A stretch of DNA of 64,000 nt, taken from Clostridiales bacterium (lineage in GTDB: Bacteria > Bacillota > Clostridia > Christensenellales > Aristaeellaceae). The notes under the pieces are model-generated. The model had not been told where the DNA came from, ran no database searches, and saw only the letters and a list, made by a program, of their open reading frames with translations. Within the stretch, counting starts at the first letter, position 1. The number at the start of each line of letters is the position of its first letter. Below, one piece after another: positions 1 to 7,477 of this stretch. The stretch lies in the NCBI GenBank assembly GCA_017569285.1, contig CP069419.1, forward strand, positions 806,001 to 870,000, read 5' to 3'. A program made the translations under genes and the position numbers.

Positions 1-922
1 GATACAGCCGGCGGATGCCTTCGCTGCACAGCCGCCGCAGCATTTGCTCCGCGGTTTCGCCTTCGGGCACCGGATACTTCGGCAGCCGTGTCACGCCGAA
101 CTCGAATGTCACATTGCACCGGTCAGCGATTTCCCTTGTCCGCTCCAGTGCGTCCGGCACCTGCCGGAACAGGGCGCGCATCTCTTCCTCGCTCTTGACA
201 TACAGTTCGCTGGTCTCCATCCGCATCCGCTGGTCGTCTGCCAGCGTCTTGCCGGTCTGGATGCACATCAGCACTTCCTGTGCGTGGGCGTCCTTTTTCT
301 CCAGGTAGTGGCAGTCGTTCGTCGCCACCAGCGGCACGTCCATCTCCCGCGCGATGGCGATCAGCCGGGGAAGGACCGTCTTTTCGTCCCGCAGGTTATG
401 GTCCATGATCTCGATATAGAAGTTGTCCTTCCCGAAGATCTCCTGCATTTCCCGCACATAGGCATGGGCGCTCTCATCCTGCCCGTTCAGCAGCATCTTC
501 GGCAGGTCGCCGCTCAGGCAGGCGCTCAGGCAGATCAGGCCCTCGTGGTGTTCCCGGATCAGGTTGTAATCGATGCGCGGTTTATAGTAGTACCCGGTCA
601 GGAATCCTTCGCTGATCAGGTACATCAAATTCTGGTATCCTGTGTTGTTTTCGCACAGCAGGATCAGGTGGCTGTTCTCCCGTCCGGTGGGAGACCGGTC
701 CGTCCGGTCCCGGCACACATAGGCCTCACAGCCGATAATCGGTTTGATTCCCGCGTCTGTCATCGCCGTGTAGAATTCGATCGCGCCGTAAAGCACACCG
801 TGATCCGTCACGGCACATGAATCCATGCCCAGGTCTTTCAGCCGCTTCACCAGCGGCTGGATCCGGCAGGCGCCGTCCAGCAGGCTGTATTCCGTATGCA
901 GATGCAGATGCGTAAAGCTCAT
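1..922 (-). CDS. dnaE: DNA polymerase III alpha subunit, N-terminal part (runs off the window)
   Basis: This is the catalytic subunit of the replicative DNA polymerase III. Only the first 307 codons are in the window; the rest lies beyond position 1. The visible part is the N-terminal PHP domain. It opens with MSFTHLHLHTEYSLLDG, carrying the HxH metal-binding motif, followed by VTDHGVLYGAIEFY, GCEAYV, and a conserved stretch around ENNTGYQNLMYLIS that is typical of DnaE rather than PolC, since no OB fold or exonuclease precedes the PHP domain. The start ATG at 920-922 is the only one that preserves the family's standard N-terminus. Its ribosome site is weak (GGGAACGGT), and it lies 15 bases after the stop of the upstream secreted-protein gene, so the two are probably co-transcribed. 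Family identification is secure; the polymerase domain itself cannot be inspected. Confidence 0.95.
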   Translation of the reverse strand, partial: MSFTHLHLHTEYSLLDGACRIQPLVKRLKDLGMDSCAVTDHGVLYGAIEFYTAMTDAGIKPIIGCEAYVCRDRTDRSPTGRENSHLILLCENNTGYQNLMYLISEGFLTGYYYKPRIDYNLIREHHEGLICLSACLSGDLPKMLLNGQDESAHAYVREMQEIFGKDNFYIEIMDHNLRDEKTVLPRLIAIAREMDVPLVATNDCHYLEKKDAHAQEVLMCIQTGKTLADDQRMRMETSELYVKSEEEMRALFRQVPDALERTREIADRCNVTFEFGVTRLPKYPVPEGETAEQMLRRLCSEGIRRLY

Positions 923-937
923 ACCGTTCCCGTATCC

Positions 938-1393
938 TTACTGAATGCTTTCCATGATGGTTTTGGTCATGTCCGCGGCGGTCTGGCTGGTATACCAGAA
1001 CTCAATCTGCCATACCTTGTCCCCGTCCCGCAGGATGTATCCGATGGCTTTCCCGTCCGGATTGCTGGCAGTTACCCGGTATACGATCATCTCGACTCCG
1101 TTTACCGTCGTCATCCGGGGATCGTCCACGTCATCCGCCAGGTTGGGAATCATGTCCGCCAGTTGCTGCAAGCCGCTCCCGTTTGCGGAGGTAAACAGGA
1201 TTTCCAGTCCCAGGGATTCGGAAACATAGGCAAAGTCTGCCTTGCCCGGATTCCCGGGCCCGTCATATTCCATACTGTCCGGCAGTGTCAGCGTATACCG
1301 GGTTCCCTTCAGCTGGACGTCCTGGTCCGCGAAGGCCGTCCCGGCCATCACAAGCAGCAGTACGAAAACCAGTGCGGCAATCCGTCTCATCAT
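938..1393 (-). CDS. Small secreted protein of unknown function
   Basis: A 151-residue exported protein that I do not recognise. It begins MMRRIAALVFVLLLVMAG and has a signal peptide of about 20 residues ending TAFA-DQ. The mature part is about 130 residues, contains YTLTLPDSMEY and ends in a region rich in beta-strand-like segments (VNGVEMIVYRV, IGYILRDGDKVWQIEFWY). Start choice: the ATG at 1391-1393 is preceded by GGAAGGGAG at good spacing, whereas the longer reading frame from 1420 would put nine residues before the signal peptide with no ribosome site. It lies immediately upstream of dnaE in the same orientation (15 bases). That pairing may simply be an operon accident, as nothing links a secreted protein to replication. 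No catalytic motif is visible. Confidence 0.7.
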   Translation of the reverse strand: MMRRIAALVFVLLLVMAGTAFADQDVQLKGTRYTLTLPDSMEYDGPGNPGKADFAYVSESLGLEILFTSANGSGLQQLADMIPNLADDVDDPRMTTVNGVEMIVYRVTASNPDGKAIGYILRDGDKVWQIEFWYTSQTAADMTKTIMESIQ

Positions 1394-1422
1394 GAATCCC
1401 GTCTCCCTTCCAAAATACAACG

Positions 1423-1443
1423 CGGGGCGGAAACTCCGCCCCG
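1423..1443 (-). terminator. Stem-loop downstream of the ABC-2 permease gene
   Basis: An eight-base-pair GC stem (CGGGGCGG with CCGCCCCG) and a five-base loop lie between the permease stop and the next minus-strand start. Only a weak T-rich stretch (TTGTATTTTG) follows on the minus strand, so this may be a weak terminator or a processing hairpin. Confidence 0.45.
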
Positions 1444-1508
1444 ACGTTGTTCAGGTCTTTTTTCAGTCGCAGCCGGAGTTTTCAGGTCCTCTTTCTCCGG
1501 TTACTATT

Positions 1509-3173
1509 TTACTGCTTCGTGTAATACTTGTCCACCGTTTTGTACATATGGGCCCGCAGTGCGAGGCACAGTACAAGCAGTGTGCCTGCCAGCACCGCGA
1601 ACACAGGCCAGATGCCCCATCCGGCGTTGATCATGAAGTAGGTGCCGACAGCCAGGAGGATCAGGATTGCCCAGCTGATCAGCATGGAGATCAGCACACC
1701 GAAGTTCTGCTTCACCGCTTCCTGCTCCGTCGTCCAGTTCAGCTTCGGATGCTTGATGTCATGGGCCAGTGCGATGCAGGCCGCGGCATACACATACAGC
1801 GCGCAGAGGACGAAAGCCAGGAGGGCTTCCAGCCTTGCGGCGGGGAATACAATCACCAGGGCAATGGTCGCGGCAAGCATACCAAGCAGGGACAGACCGC
1901 AGCCGACGGTGAACTTCGCCTTGATCAGCGTATGGCCGGATACCGGCAGGCCGATCAGGAAGTCATGGCCTTTGCCTTCACGGGTGACCGCAGTGCTCAG
2001 TGCCGGGTTCATTCCGCCGACGTATGCCATCATCGCCGCCAGGATACCCATCACCAGGGCGGGATTCAGCGTGCTGAAAATGGCCTGGAGGGATTCTCCC
2101 TCATCACCGATCTTGCTGCCGACAATCACTGTCATCATAATCACGAAGAGCAGCGGCATGAAGCAGATCGGGATGATGTTCATCATGTAGGAAGGCACCC
2201 GGAGGATTTGCTTGAACTCACGTTTCACATTGGCGAGGTAAGCGTTCCCTTCCCGGATGGCGCCCTTCCGGATGCCGCCCTTGGCGGAGGATGCCGGCGT
2301 CTCGGTCACCAGCAGGCTTAGCTTCCGGTACGGATAGCCCAGGATCCAGATCACCAGGGCAATCGCCGCAATGCTCACCAGTACAAACAGTCCCAGCTTC
2401 GCCCAGTTGCCCAGGATGCCTTCCGCAGCCCACGCGGCCGGCGGGAACAGGCCGGTCATCGACTGGATTCGGGCGGTGTTGCTCAGGATCAGCTGGGAAA
2501 TCATTTCCCCTCCGTCCGCCGCGTCACCGGTAATCTGCCCCACGTTCATCATCAGGAACATATACGCGATAAAAAAGGCGATTCCGCCCACCGTCGCGAT
2601 GATCTCCCGGTGCTTCCACAGCGCCGAGATCCGGATCACCAGCGCGGATACCAGGCTGATAATCGCAACCGGCAGGATTGCGGCGGTCAGCCACACAATC
2701 ACCATCCGCAGGTAGAAATCCGCGGGCATGCCGGCCCGGATCCCGTACTGGATGCATGCCGGCAGGATAATCACCGCGTCAATCGCGGTTTCGGAAACCC
2801 ATACCTGGGCGAGCTTTGCGCTCAGTACTGTCCGGCTTTTCACCGGCAGTGCAGCGATATACGCTGCGTCCCGGCCCATGTACAGGCTGCTCATCACGAA
2901 GAAGAATGCCATGATCAGCGTGGCGCCGGTTGCCAGGATCACCGACAGGCTCACGATCACGTCGCCCATTCCCATCGGCATCAGCAGGTCCAGAGCTTTC
3001 TTTTCAATGAAGTACAGGAAGCCCGCCATGTATACAATCAGGATCAGGACCGCGATAAACATGCCGACCGTGCGGCCGCGTTTTTCTTTGAATGCCGTCT
3101 TCAGGTTCTTCGGTTTCATGTCCGCGAAGCGGCTCAGCAGCTGCAGTCTCAGCAGCGGAAAAAAGCCTGTCAT
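1509..3173 (-). CDS. ABC-2 type exporter permease, 12 predicted membrane helices
   Basis: A 554-residue polytopic membrane protein. After a basic cytoplasmic N-terminus (about residues 1-35) it shows about twelve hydrophobic helices: near 36-57, 72-94, 124-144, 157-180, 190-211, 255-278, 328-351, 372-390, 424-446, 450-470, 492-516 and 521-543. A long loop in the middle (about 280-325) separates two six-helix halves, as expected of a fused ABC-2 permease acting as a complete translocation pathway. Its ATG overlaps the stop of the upstream ATPase gene by four bases (ATGA at 3170-3173), so translation is coupled and the two proteins should form one exporter. Substrate unknown; lipids, peptides or antibiotics are all possible for this family. 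It does not resemble the MalF/MalG importer permeases found later in the window. Confidence 0.85.
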   Translation of the reverse strand: MTGFFPLLRLQLLSRFADMKPKNLKTAFKEKRGRTVGMFIAVLILIVYMAGFLYFIEKKALDLLMPMGMGDVIVSLSVILATGATLIMAFFFVMSSLYMGRDAAYIAALPVKSRTVLSAKLAQVWVSETAIDAVIILPACIQYGIRAGMPADFYLRMVIVWLTAAILPVAIISLVSALVIRISALWKHREIIATVGGIAFFIAYMFLMMNVGQITGDAADGGEMISQLILSNTARIQSMTGLFPPAAWAAEGILGNWAKLGLFVLVSIAAIALVIWILGYPYRKLSLLVTETPASSAKGGIRKGAIREGNAYLANVKREFKQILRVPSYMMNIIPICFMPLLFVIMMTVIVGSKIGDEGESLQAIFSTLNPALVMGILAAMMAYVGGMNPALSTAVTREGKGHDFLIGLPVSGHTLIKAKFTVGCGLSLLGMLAATIALVIVFPAARLEALLAFVLCALYVYAAACIALAHDIKHPKLNWTTEQEAVKQNFGVLISMLISWAILILLAVGTYFMINAGWGIWPVFAVLAGTLLVLCLALRAHMYKTVDKYYTKQ

Positions 3174-3907
3174 GCCTCTTCGCCTCCGTCTTCCGTCAGC
3201 TCCAGGAACAGCTCTTCAAGGCTTGCGCCGACTTCGCCGGATCGCAGCTCGTCCAGCGTGCCCAGTGCCTTCAGGGAACCGTGGTTGATCACACCAATCC
3301 GGGTGCACAGCTTTTCCGCTACTTCCAGTACGTGCGTGGAGAAGAACACGGTGTTTCCTTCCTTGCAGTGCCGGATCATTTCTTCCTTCAGCAGGTGTGC
3401 CGCGCGGGGATCCAGGCCGCCCAGGGGCTCGTCCAGGATCCAGACCGGCGGGTTGTGGATCAGCGCGCCGATCACCAGCAGCTTCTGCTTCATACCCTTG
3501 GAGTAGGAGCGCACCTGGTTGTTGATCGCGTCCTCCAGGGAGAAAATATCCAGGTACTTCTCAATATGTGCTTTGCGCTGGGCTGCGCTCACCTGATATA
3601 CGTCCGCCATAAAGTTCAGATACTCCATGCCGGTCAGCCGGTCATACAGGTCGTTTCCGTCGGGCACAAAACCGATCAGGCGCTGGGCTTCCAGCCGTTC
3701 CAGGTCCATCCGGTGCCCGGCCATCGTCACGGTTCCCCCGTCCGGCGTCAGGATACCGGTCATCAGCTTGATGGTGGTGGTCTTGCCGGCGCCGTTCGGT
3801 CCGATAAATCCGAACAGTTCGCCGCCGTTCACCGTCAGCGTCAGGTCATCCACCGCCTTGGTGTTGTTTTTTGCGTAGGTTTTCGTGACATGTTCCAGTG
3901 TAATCAT
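3170..3907 (-). CDS. ABC exporter ATP-binding protein
   Basis: A 245-residue nucleotide-binding subunit that powers the permease encoded immediately downstream. Walker A is GPNGAGKTT at residues 36-44. The signature motif is the variant YSKGMKQKL near 132-140, Walker B is WILDEPLGGLDP and the H-loop is FFSTHVLEV. The YSKGM-type signature is common in exporters of the ABC-2 (CcmA/NatA-like) class. The start is set at the ATG at 3905-3907 (MITLEHV), which follows AGGAAGGA at proper spacing. The longer frame from 3943 adds twelve residues from inside the leader. Promoter and inverted-repeat features lie just upstream. Substrate cannot be read from the sequence. Confidence 0.9.
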   Translation of the reverse strand: MITLEHVTKTYAKNNTKAVDDLTLTVNGGELFGFIGPNGAGKTTTIKLMTGILTPDGGTVTMAGHRMDLERLEAQRLIGFVPDGNDLYDRLTGMEYLNFMADVYQVSAAQRKAHIEKYLDIFSLEDAINNQVRSYSKGMKQKLLVIGALIHNPPVWILDEPLGGLDPRAAHLLKEEMIRHCKEGNTVFFSTHVLEVAEKLCTRIGVINHGSLKALGTLDELRSGEVGASLEELFLELTEDGGEEA

Positions 3908-3929
3908 GGTCTTTCGTCCTTCCTCACGT

Positions 3930-3944
3930 ATTGCCGTTGGCAAT
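3930..3944. promoter_or_regulatory. Inverted repeat ATTGCC-GTT-GGCAAT in the leader of the ABC-2 exporter operon
   Basis: A perfect six-base-pair inverted repeat with a three-base spacer, about 23 bases upstream of the ATPase start codon and downstream of the likely promoter. It could be an operator for an unlinked regulator or a small leader hairpin. No regulator gene is adjacent. Confidence 0.3.
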
Positions 3945-3964
3945 TCTCTTTGTTGACATTGCGG

Positions 3965-3993
3965 ATTGTATCACAATATTGCCGGGAAAAAAA
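3965..3993 (-). promoter_or_regulatory. Candidate extended -10 promoter of the ABC-2 exporter operon
   Basis: On the minus strand the sequence TGATACAAT gives a TACAAT -10 hexamer (3965-3970) with a TGn extension. The matching -35 position (3988-3993) reads TTTTTT and is poor, which is usual for extended -10 promoters. The start codon lies about 57 bases downstream. Confidence 0.45.
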
Positions 3994-4071
3994 CTCTTTC
4001 ATTGCGCAAAATAACCGTTCTTATTTTGCAAACCGCACGCATGCAGGATCCTCATTCCTTCGCGGGCCGTG

Positions 4072-4106
4072 AAAAAACCGGGTTTCGCGGAATCCGCGGA
4101 ACCCGG
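4072..4106 (-). terminator. Intrinsic terminator of the VanW-domain gene
   Basis: A long perfect stem (CCGGGTT, mismatch, CGCGG, paired with CCGCG, AACCCGG) with an AAT loop at 4078-4106 is followed on the minus strand by six Ts (4072-4077). It starts 28 bases past the stop codon of the minus-strand gene. Confidence 0.85.
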
Positions 4107-4134
4107 CTGTATTTCAGGTGTTTTTTCTTCAGTT

Positions 4135-5301
4135 TCAGTCTGCCCGGTAAATCTGTACGCACAGGGCGCCGTCGTCATTGGAGCAGGCTTCGATCCGGAT
4201 CGGGAAAGGGTATTCATTGATCCAGCGCTGGTTCAGTTCGCTGTTGCCGACGGCCGCGTCGCAGTGGATCGGCAGGTAGCTTGCGCCGTTTCCGCCGTGC
4301 GCCCGCCGCTGGATAATCCGGATCTTCGGCAGCTGCACCACCACATTGTACAGCGTGCTCGACACCTGGCAGGTGCCGCCGCCGTAGCCCGCGGTCGTTC
4401 GGCCGTCCACCAGCACGCCAGCCTTTTTGTAGCCCTTGCTGGCGTTGTACCGGCCCATCAGCCTGTTGGCGTTGAATTCCTCACCGGGATTGATGACCAC
4501 CGAGATGAACTGGCAGCCCAGCTTGATGTTGTGGATCCGGTTAATGTTCTGCTCAATCTGGATCATCTTGTAATAGCTGGTATAGGCGCCGATGGGGCAG
4601 TCCGGATACAGCATTTCGTCCGTGGGGCTCACCGGCTTCAGGTCCGTCAGCTCACTCGGATCAATGTACCCGTAGCTGCGCATGTAGTTCACCATGGCCC
4701 AGCCGTCGTAGAACTGCCAGATGGAGATTGTCGTGCCCGGCTTCAGGATCACCCAGTTGTTCCCGTCATCGCCGCTTCCCTGGAAGGGATCCATGGTTTT
4801 GCGCACGTGGCAGGTGCTTGCGGTCGTCGCGATATAGGCATGCTTCTGAGCATTGAACGGCGGTGTATTCACGGGATCCAGCGGCTTGATGGTGTCCAGG
4901 CTGAACCATTCCCGCTTCACATAGCCGATCTTGTTTTCCCTCGTCCGTACGATCAGCCACTGCAGCCCGACGTACAGGATATCCACCTGCCTCGAGCTGC
5001 CGCTGTTGCTGACAACCCGCTTGGATTTGACGTCCATCTGGGAAAAGATGCTGTACTTTCCGATCAGGGTGCCGGTGTAGATTGCCGGGGAGTTTTTGTT
5101 GAAATCCTTCAGCGTCGGTTCCGGGTAAACCTTGCCCGTCACCACATACATGCTTTCATCCACTTCGTCCAGGCTGCGGATTTCGTCCTCTTCCTCGCTC
5201 GAAAGCTCAATGTCCTCATCATCGGGCTCCTCTGCCGCGGCAAAGCATATGCCGGTCAGCATAACCGCCATGCAGAGCAGTGCGCATATCAAACGCTTCA
5301 T
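4135..5301 (-). CDS. Secreted VanW-domain protein
   Basis: A 388-residue exported protein. A signal peptide (MKRLICALLCMAVMLTG, cleaved near residue 24) leads into an acidic linker rich in Asp and Glu. The middle contains SH3-like strands, and the C-terminal third is a VanW domain marked by NPGEEF and YGGGTCQVSSTLYNVV, with a nearby RRAHGGNG. VanW domains occur beside glycopeptide-resistance operons and are widespread in Clostridia; structural work links related domains to peptidoglycan contexts, but no activity is established here. It should not be read as vancomycin resistance, as no vanHAX-type genes are present. The start is the ATG at 5299-5301, preceded by GGGAG. The longer frame lacks a ribosome site and would bury the signal peptide. 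It stands alone between a clear promoter and a clear terminator. Confidence 0.85.
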   Translation of the reverse strand: MKRLICALLCMAVMLTGICFAAAEEPDDEDIELSSEEEDEIRSLDEVDESMYVVTGKVYPEPTLKDFNKNSPAIYTGTLIGKYSIFSQMDVKSKRVVSNSGSSRQVDILYVGLQWLIVRTRENKIGYVKREWFSLDTIKPLDPVNTPPFNAQKHAYIATTASTCHVRKTMDPFQGSGDDGNNWVILKPGTTISIWQFYDGWAMVNYMRSYGYIDPSELTDLKPVSPTDEMLYPDCPIGAYTSYYKMIQIEQNINRIHNIKLGCQFISVVINPGEEFNANRLMGRYNASKGYKKAGVLVDGRTTAGYGGGTCQVSSTLYNVVVQLPKIRIIQRRAHGGNGASYLPIHCDAAVGNSELNQRWINEYPFPIRIEACSNDDGALCVQIYRAD

Positions 5302-5332
5302 GCGTTCAACTCCCTTCATCGTATACGAAGTC

Positions 5333-5361
5333 ATTATCCCCGTTTTCCCCTCCCGTGTCAA
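5333..5361 (-). promoter_or_regulatory. Sigma-A promoter of the VanW-domain gene
   Basis: On the minus strand TTGACA (5356-5361), a 17-base spacer and GATAAT (5333-5338). The start codon is about 32 bases downstream of the -10 hexamer. Confidence 0.75.
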
Positions 5362-5435
5362 GTTTTCAGTGCCGTCTTCCCGGGAAAACTAAATATCAAA
5401 ATGTTGTGTTCCCCTTTCCTTTCTGCCCCATTTTA

Positions 5436-5444
5436 TGGTATACT
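5436..5444 (+). promoter_or_regulatory. Extended -10 promoter of the topoisomerase operon
   Basis: TGGTATACT gives a TGn extension plus a TATACT -10 hexamer, 43 bases upstream of the start codon. The -35 position is poor (TTCCTT), consistent with an extended -10 promoter. Confidence 0.55.
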
Positions 5445-5486
5445 ATGATGTCTGTTTATGGACATATCTGATCAAGGAGTGGACTC

Positions 5487-7475
5487 ATGGCATCGCAAAC
5501 CTATAACGCCGGGAATATTCAGGTACTGGAAGGCCTGGAGGCCGTCCGCATGCGTCCCGGCATGTACATCGGAACCACGTCCTCCCGCGGCCTGCACCAC
5601 CTTTTGTGGGAGATCGTGGACAACGCCATCGACGAGGCCGCCAACGGCTTCGCCGATGAGGTCACCGTCACCCTGCATAAGGACGGCTCCGCCTCCGTGT
5701 GGGACAACGGCCGCGGCATGCCGGTCGATGAGCATCCGACCATGCATATCCCCGGCGTTGAGGTCATTTTCACCGTCCTGCACGCCGGCGGCAAGTTCAA
5801 CAGCGAAAACTACGATTATTCCGGCGGTCTCCACGGCGTGGGCGCCAGCGTCGTCAACGCGCTGAGCAAATGGCTCACCGTGGATGTGTTCCTCAACTGG
5901 ACGCACTACCGCATGGCCTTCACCTCGGAATACAATCCGTCCTCCAAGAAGGTTGAGGCTGGCAAGCCCGTCGGCCCGCTGGAAATCGTCGGAAACACCC
6001 GGAAGAAAGGCACCCTGGTCCGTTTCCTCCCCGATGATGAGATCTTTGAGGATATCCGTTTCCAGACGGAGACCGTCGCGCGTCGCCTGCAGGAACTGGC
6101 CTACCTCAACAAGGGCGTCCGCATCACCTTCACGGATGAACGCCTCGCAGATCCCGAAAGCCGCACCCGCGTCTTCTGCTACGACGGCGGCATCACCGAT
6201 TACGTCCGCTACCTCAACGCAGGCAAGAATGCCCTGCAGGAGGATATCATCTACCTGGAAGGCCGGCGGGATTCCATCATCTGCCGCGCCGCCATCCAGT
6301 ATACCGACGGCTACACGGAAAGCCTGTTCTCCTATGTCAACAACATCAACACGCCGGAAGGCGGCACGCACGAGACCGGTTTCAAAGCCGCCTTTACCAA
6401 GTGCTTCAACGATTACGCCCGCCGGTCCGGCCTCCTGAAGGAAAAGGACAACAACCTCGCCGGCGAGGACTTCCGCGAGGGGCTCACCTGCGTGCTCACC
6501 ACCATGGTCAAGAATCCCCAGTTCGAGGGGCAGACCAAGGGCCGCCTCGGCAACAGCGAGGTTCGTCCGGCGGTGGAAGCCATCGTCTCCCAGCAGCTGG
6601 CGGACTGGCTGGACAACCTGAAAAACCAGGAAGCCGCCACGGCGATTGTGACCAAGGCCGTCCGTGCCGCGCAGGCGCGGGAGGCCGCCCGCAAAACACG
6701 GGACAACATCCGCAAGGCCAGCGCGCTGGAAGCGGCGCCCCTGGTCGGCAAGCTGGCCAGCTGCACCGGCCGCAAATGGGAAGACAACGAGCTGTTCATC
6801 GTGGAGGGCGACTCCGCAGGCGGCAGCGCGAAGCAGGGGCGGGACCGCCGTTTCCAGGCCATCCTGCCGCTCCGCGGCAAACCCCTCAACGTCGAGAAAA
6901 AGCACCTGGACCAGGTGCTCGCCAATGAGGAGTTCCGTTCCCTGATCACGGCGTTGGGTACCGGCATCGATGAAGGCTTCTCCCTGGAAAACCTGAAATA
7001 CGGCAAGGTCATCATCCTCTCCGATGCGGACCAGGACGGCGCGCACATCCGCGCGATCCTGCTCACCTTCTTCCTCCGCTATATGAAGGACCTGATCACC
7101 GGCGGCCATGTGTACATCGGCATGCCCCCGCTATACAAGGTACAGAAGGGCAGCAGCGTCATCTACGCGTACGACGACAAGGAGCTTTCCAAAGCCACCC
7201 GCGCCGCCGGCAAGGGCTATACCCTCCAGCGGTACAAAGGCCTGGGCGAAATGAACCCCGAGCAGCTCTGGGAGACCACCATGGATCCCTCCCGCCGCAA
7301 GCTCATGCGCGTCTCCATCGAGGACGCCGCCCTCGTCGACCGTCTCACCACCGTCCTCATGGGCGACAAGGTCGAGCCCCGGCGCGACTATATCAGCGAA
7401 CACGCGGACTTCAACCGGCCAGACAACTTTGAACTGCCGGATAACCAGCGTGCCGCGCAGGAAGGAGGGAACTGA
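5487..7475 (+). CDS. parE: Type IIA DNA topoisomerase ATPase subunit (topoisomerase IV subunit B, ParE/GyrB family)
   Basis: A 662-residue GHKL ATPase/TOPRIM subunit that drives strand passage by a type IIA topoisomerase. The ATP site is visible as EIVDNAIDEA (Asn46), NGRGMPVD and GLHGVGASVVNAL (from residue 114). The TOPRIM metal ligands are Glu440 in VEGDSAGG and Asp513/Asp515 in DADQDGAH. The region QFEGQTKGRLGNSEVRPAVEAIV and the WLTV and GTLVRF segments look closer to ParE of Gram-positive bacteria, whereas LNVEK and ITALGTGI look GyrB-like, so ParE versus GyrB is not settled. AAGGAG precedes the ATG. The A-subunit gene follows after two bases, so they form a co-translated pair. This pair is not beside dnaA/recF, where a canonical gyrBA would often lie, which also favours topoisomerase IV. 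Confidence 0.85.
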   Translation: MASQTYNAGNIQVLEGLEAVRMRPGMYIGTTSSRGLHHLLWEIVDNAIDEAANGFADEVTVTLHKDGSASVWDNGRGMPVDEHPTMHIPGVEVIFTVLHAGGKFNSENYDYSGGLHGVGASVVNALSKWLTVDVFLNWTHYRMAFTSEYNPSSKKVEAGKPVGPLEIVGNTRKKGTLVRFLPDDEIFEDIRFQTETVARRLQELAYLNKGVRITFTDERLADPESRTRVFCYDGGITDYVRYLNAGKNALQEDIIYLEGRRDSIICRAAIQYTDGYTESLFSYVNNINTPEGGTHETGFKAAFTKCFNDYARRSGLLKEKDNNLAGEDFREGLTCVLTTMVKNPQFEGQTKGRLGNSEVRPAVEAIVSQQLADWLDNLKNQEAATAIVTKAVRAAQAREAARKTRDNIRKASALEAAPLVGKLASCTGRKWEDNELFIVEGDSAGGSAKQGRDRRFQAILPLRGKPLNVEKKHLDQVLANEEFRSLITALGTGIDEGFSLENLKYGKVIILSDADQDGAHIRAILLTFFLRYMKDLITGGHVYIGMPPLYKVQKGSSVIYAYDDKELSKATRAAGKGYTLQRYKGLGEMNPEQLWETTMDPSRRKLMRVSIEDAALVDRLTTVLMGDKVEPRRDYISEHADFNRPDNFELPDNQRAAQEGGN

Positions 7476-7477
7476 CC

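Noticed and set aside
4135-5301. Reading the VanW protein as a vancomycin-resistance determinant
   Set aside because: VanW domains are common in Clostridia without resistance; no vanHAX, vanRS or vanY genes are present.
5472-7109. A 545-codon minus-strand frame opposite the topoisomerase B gene
   Set aside because: Antisense shadow; the plus-strand gene is unambiguous.
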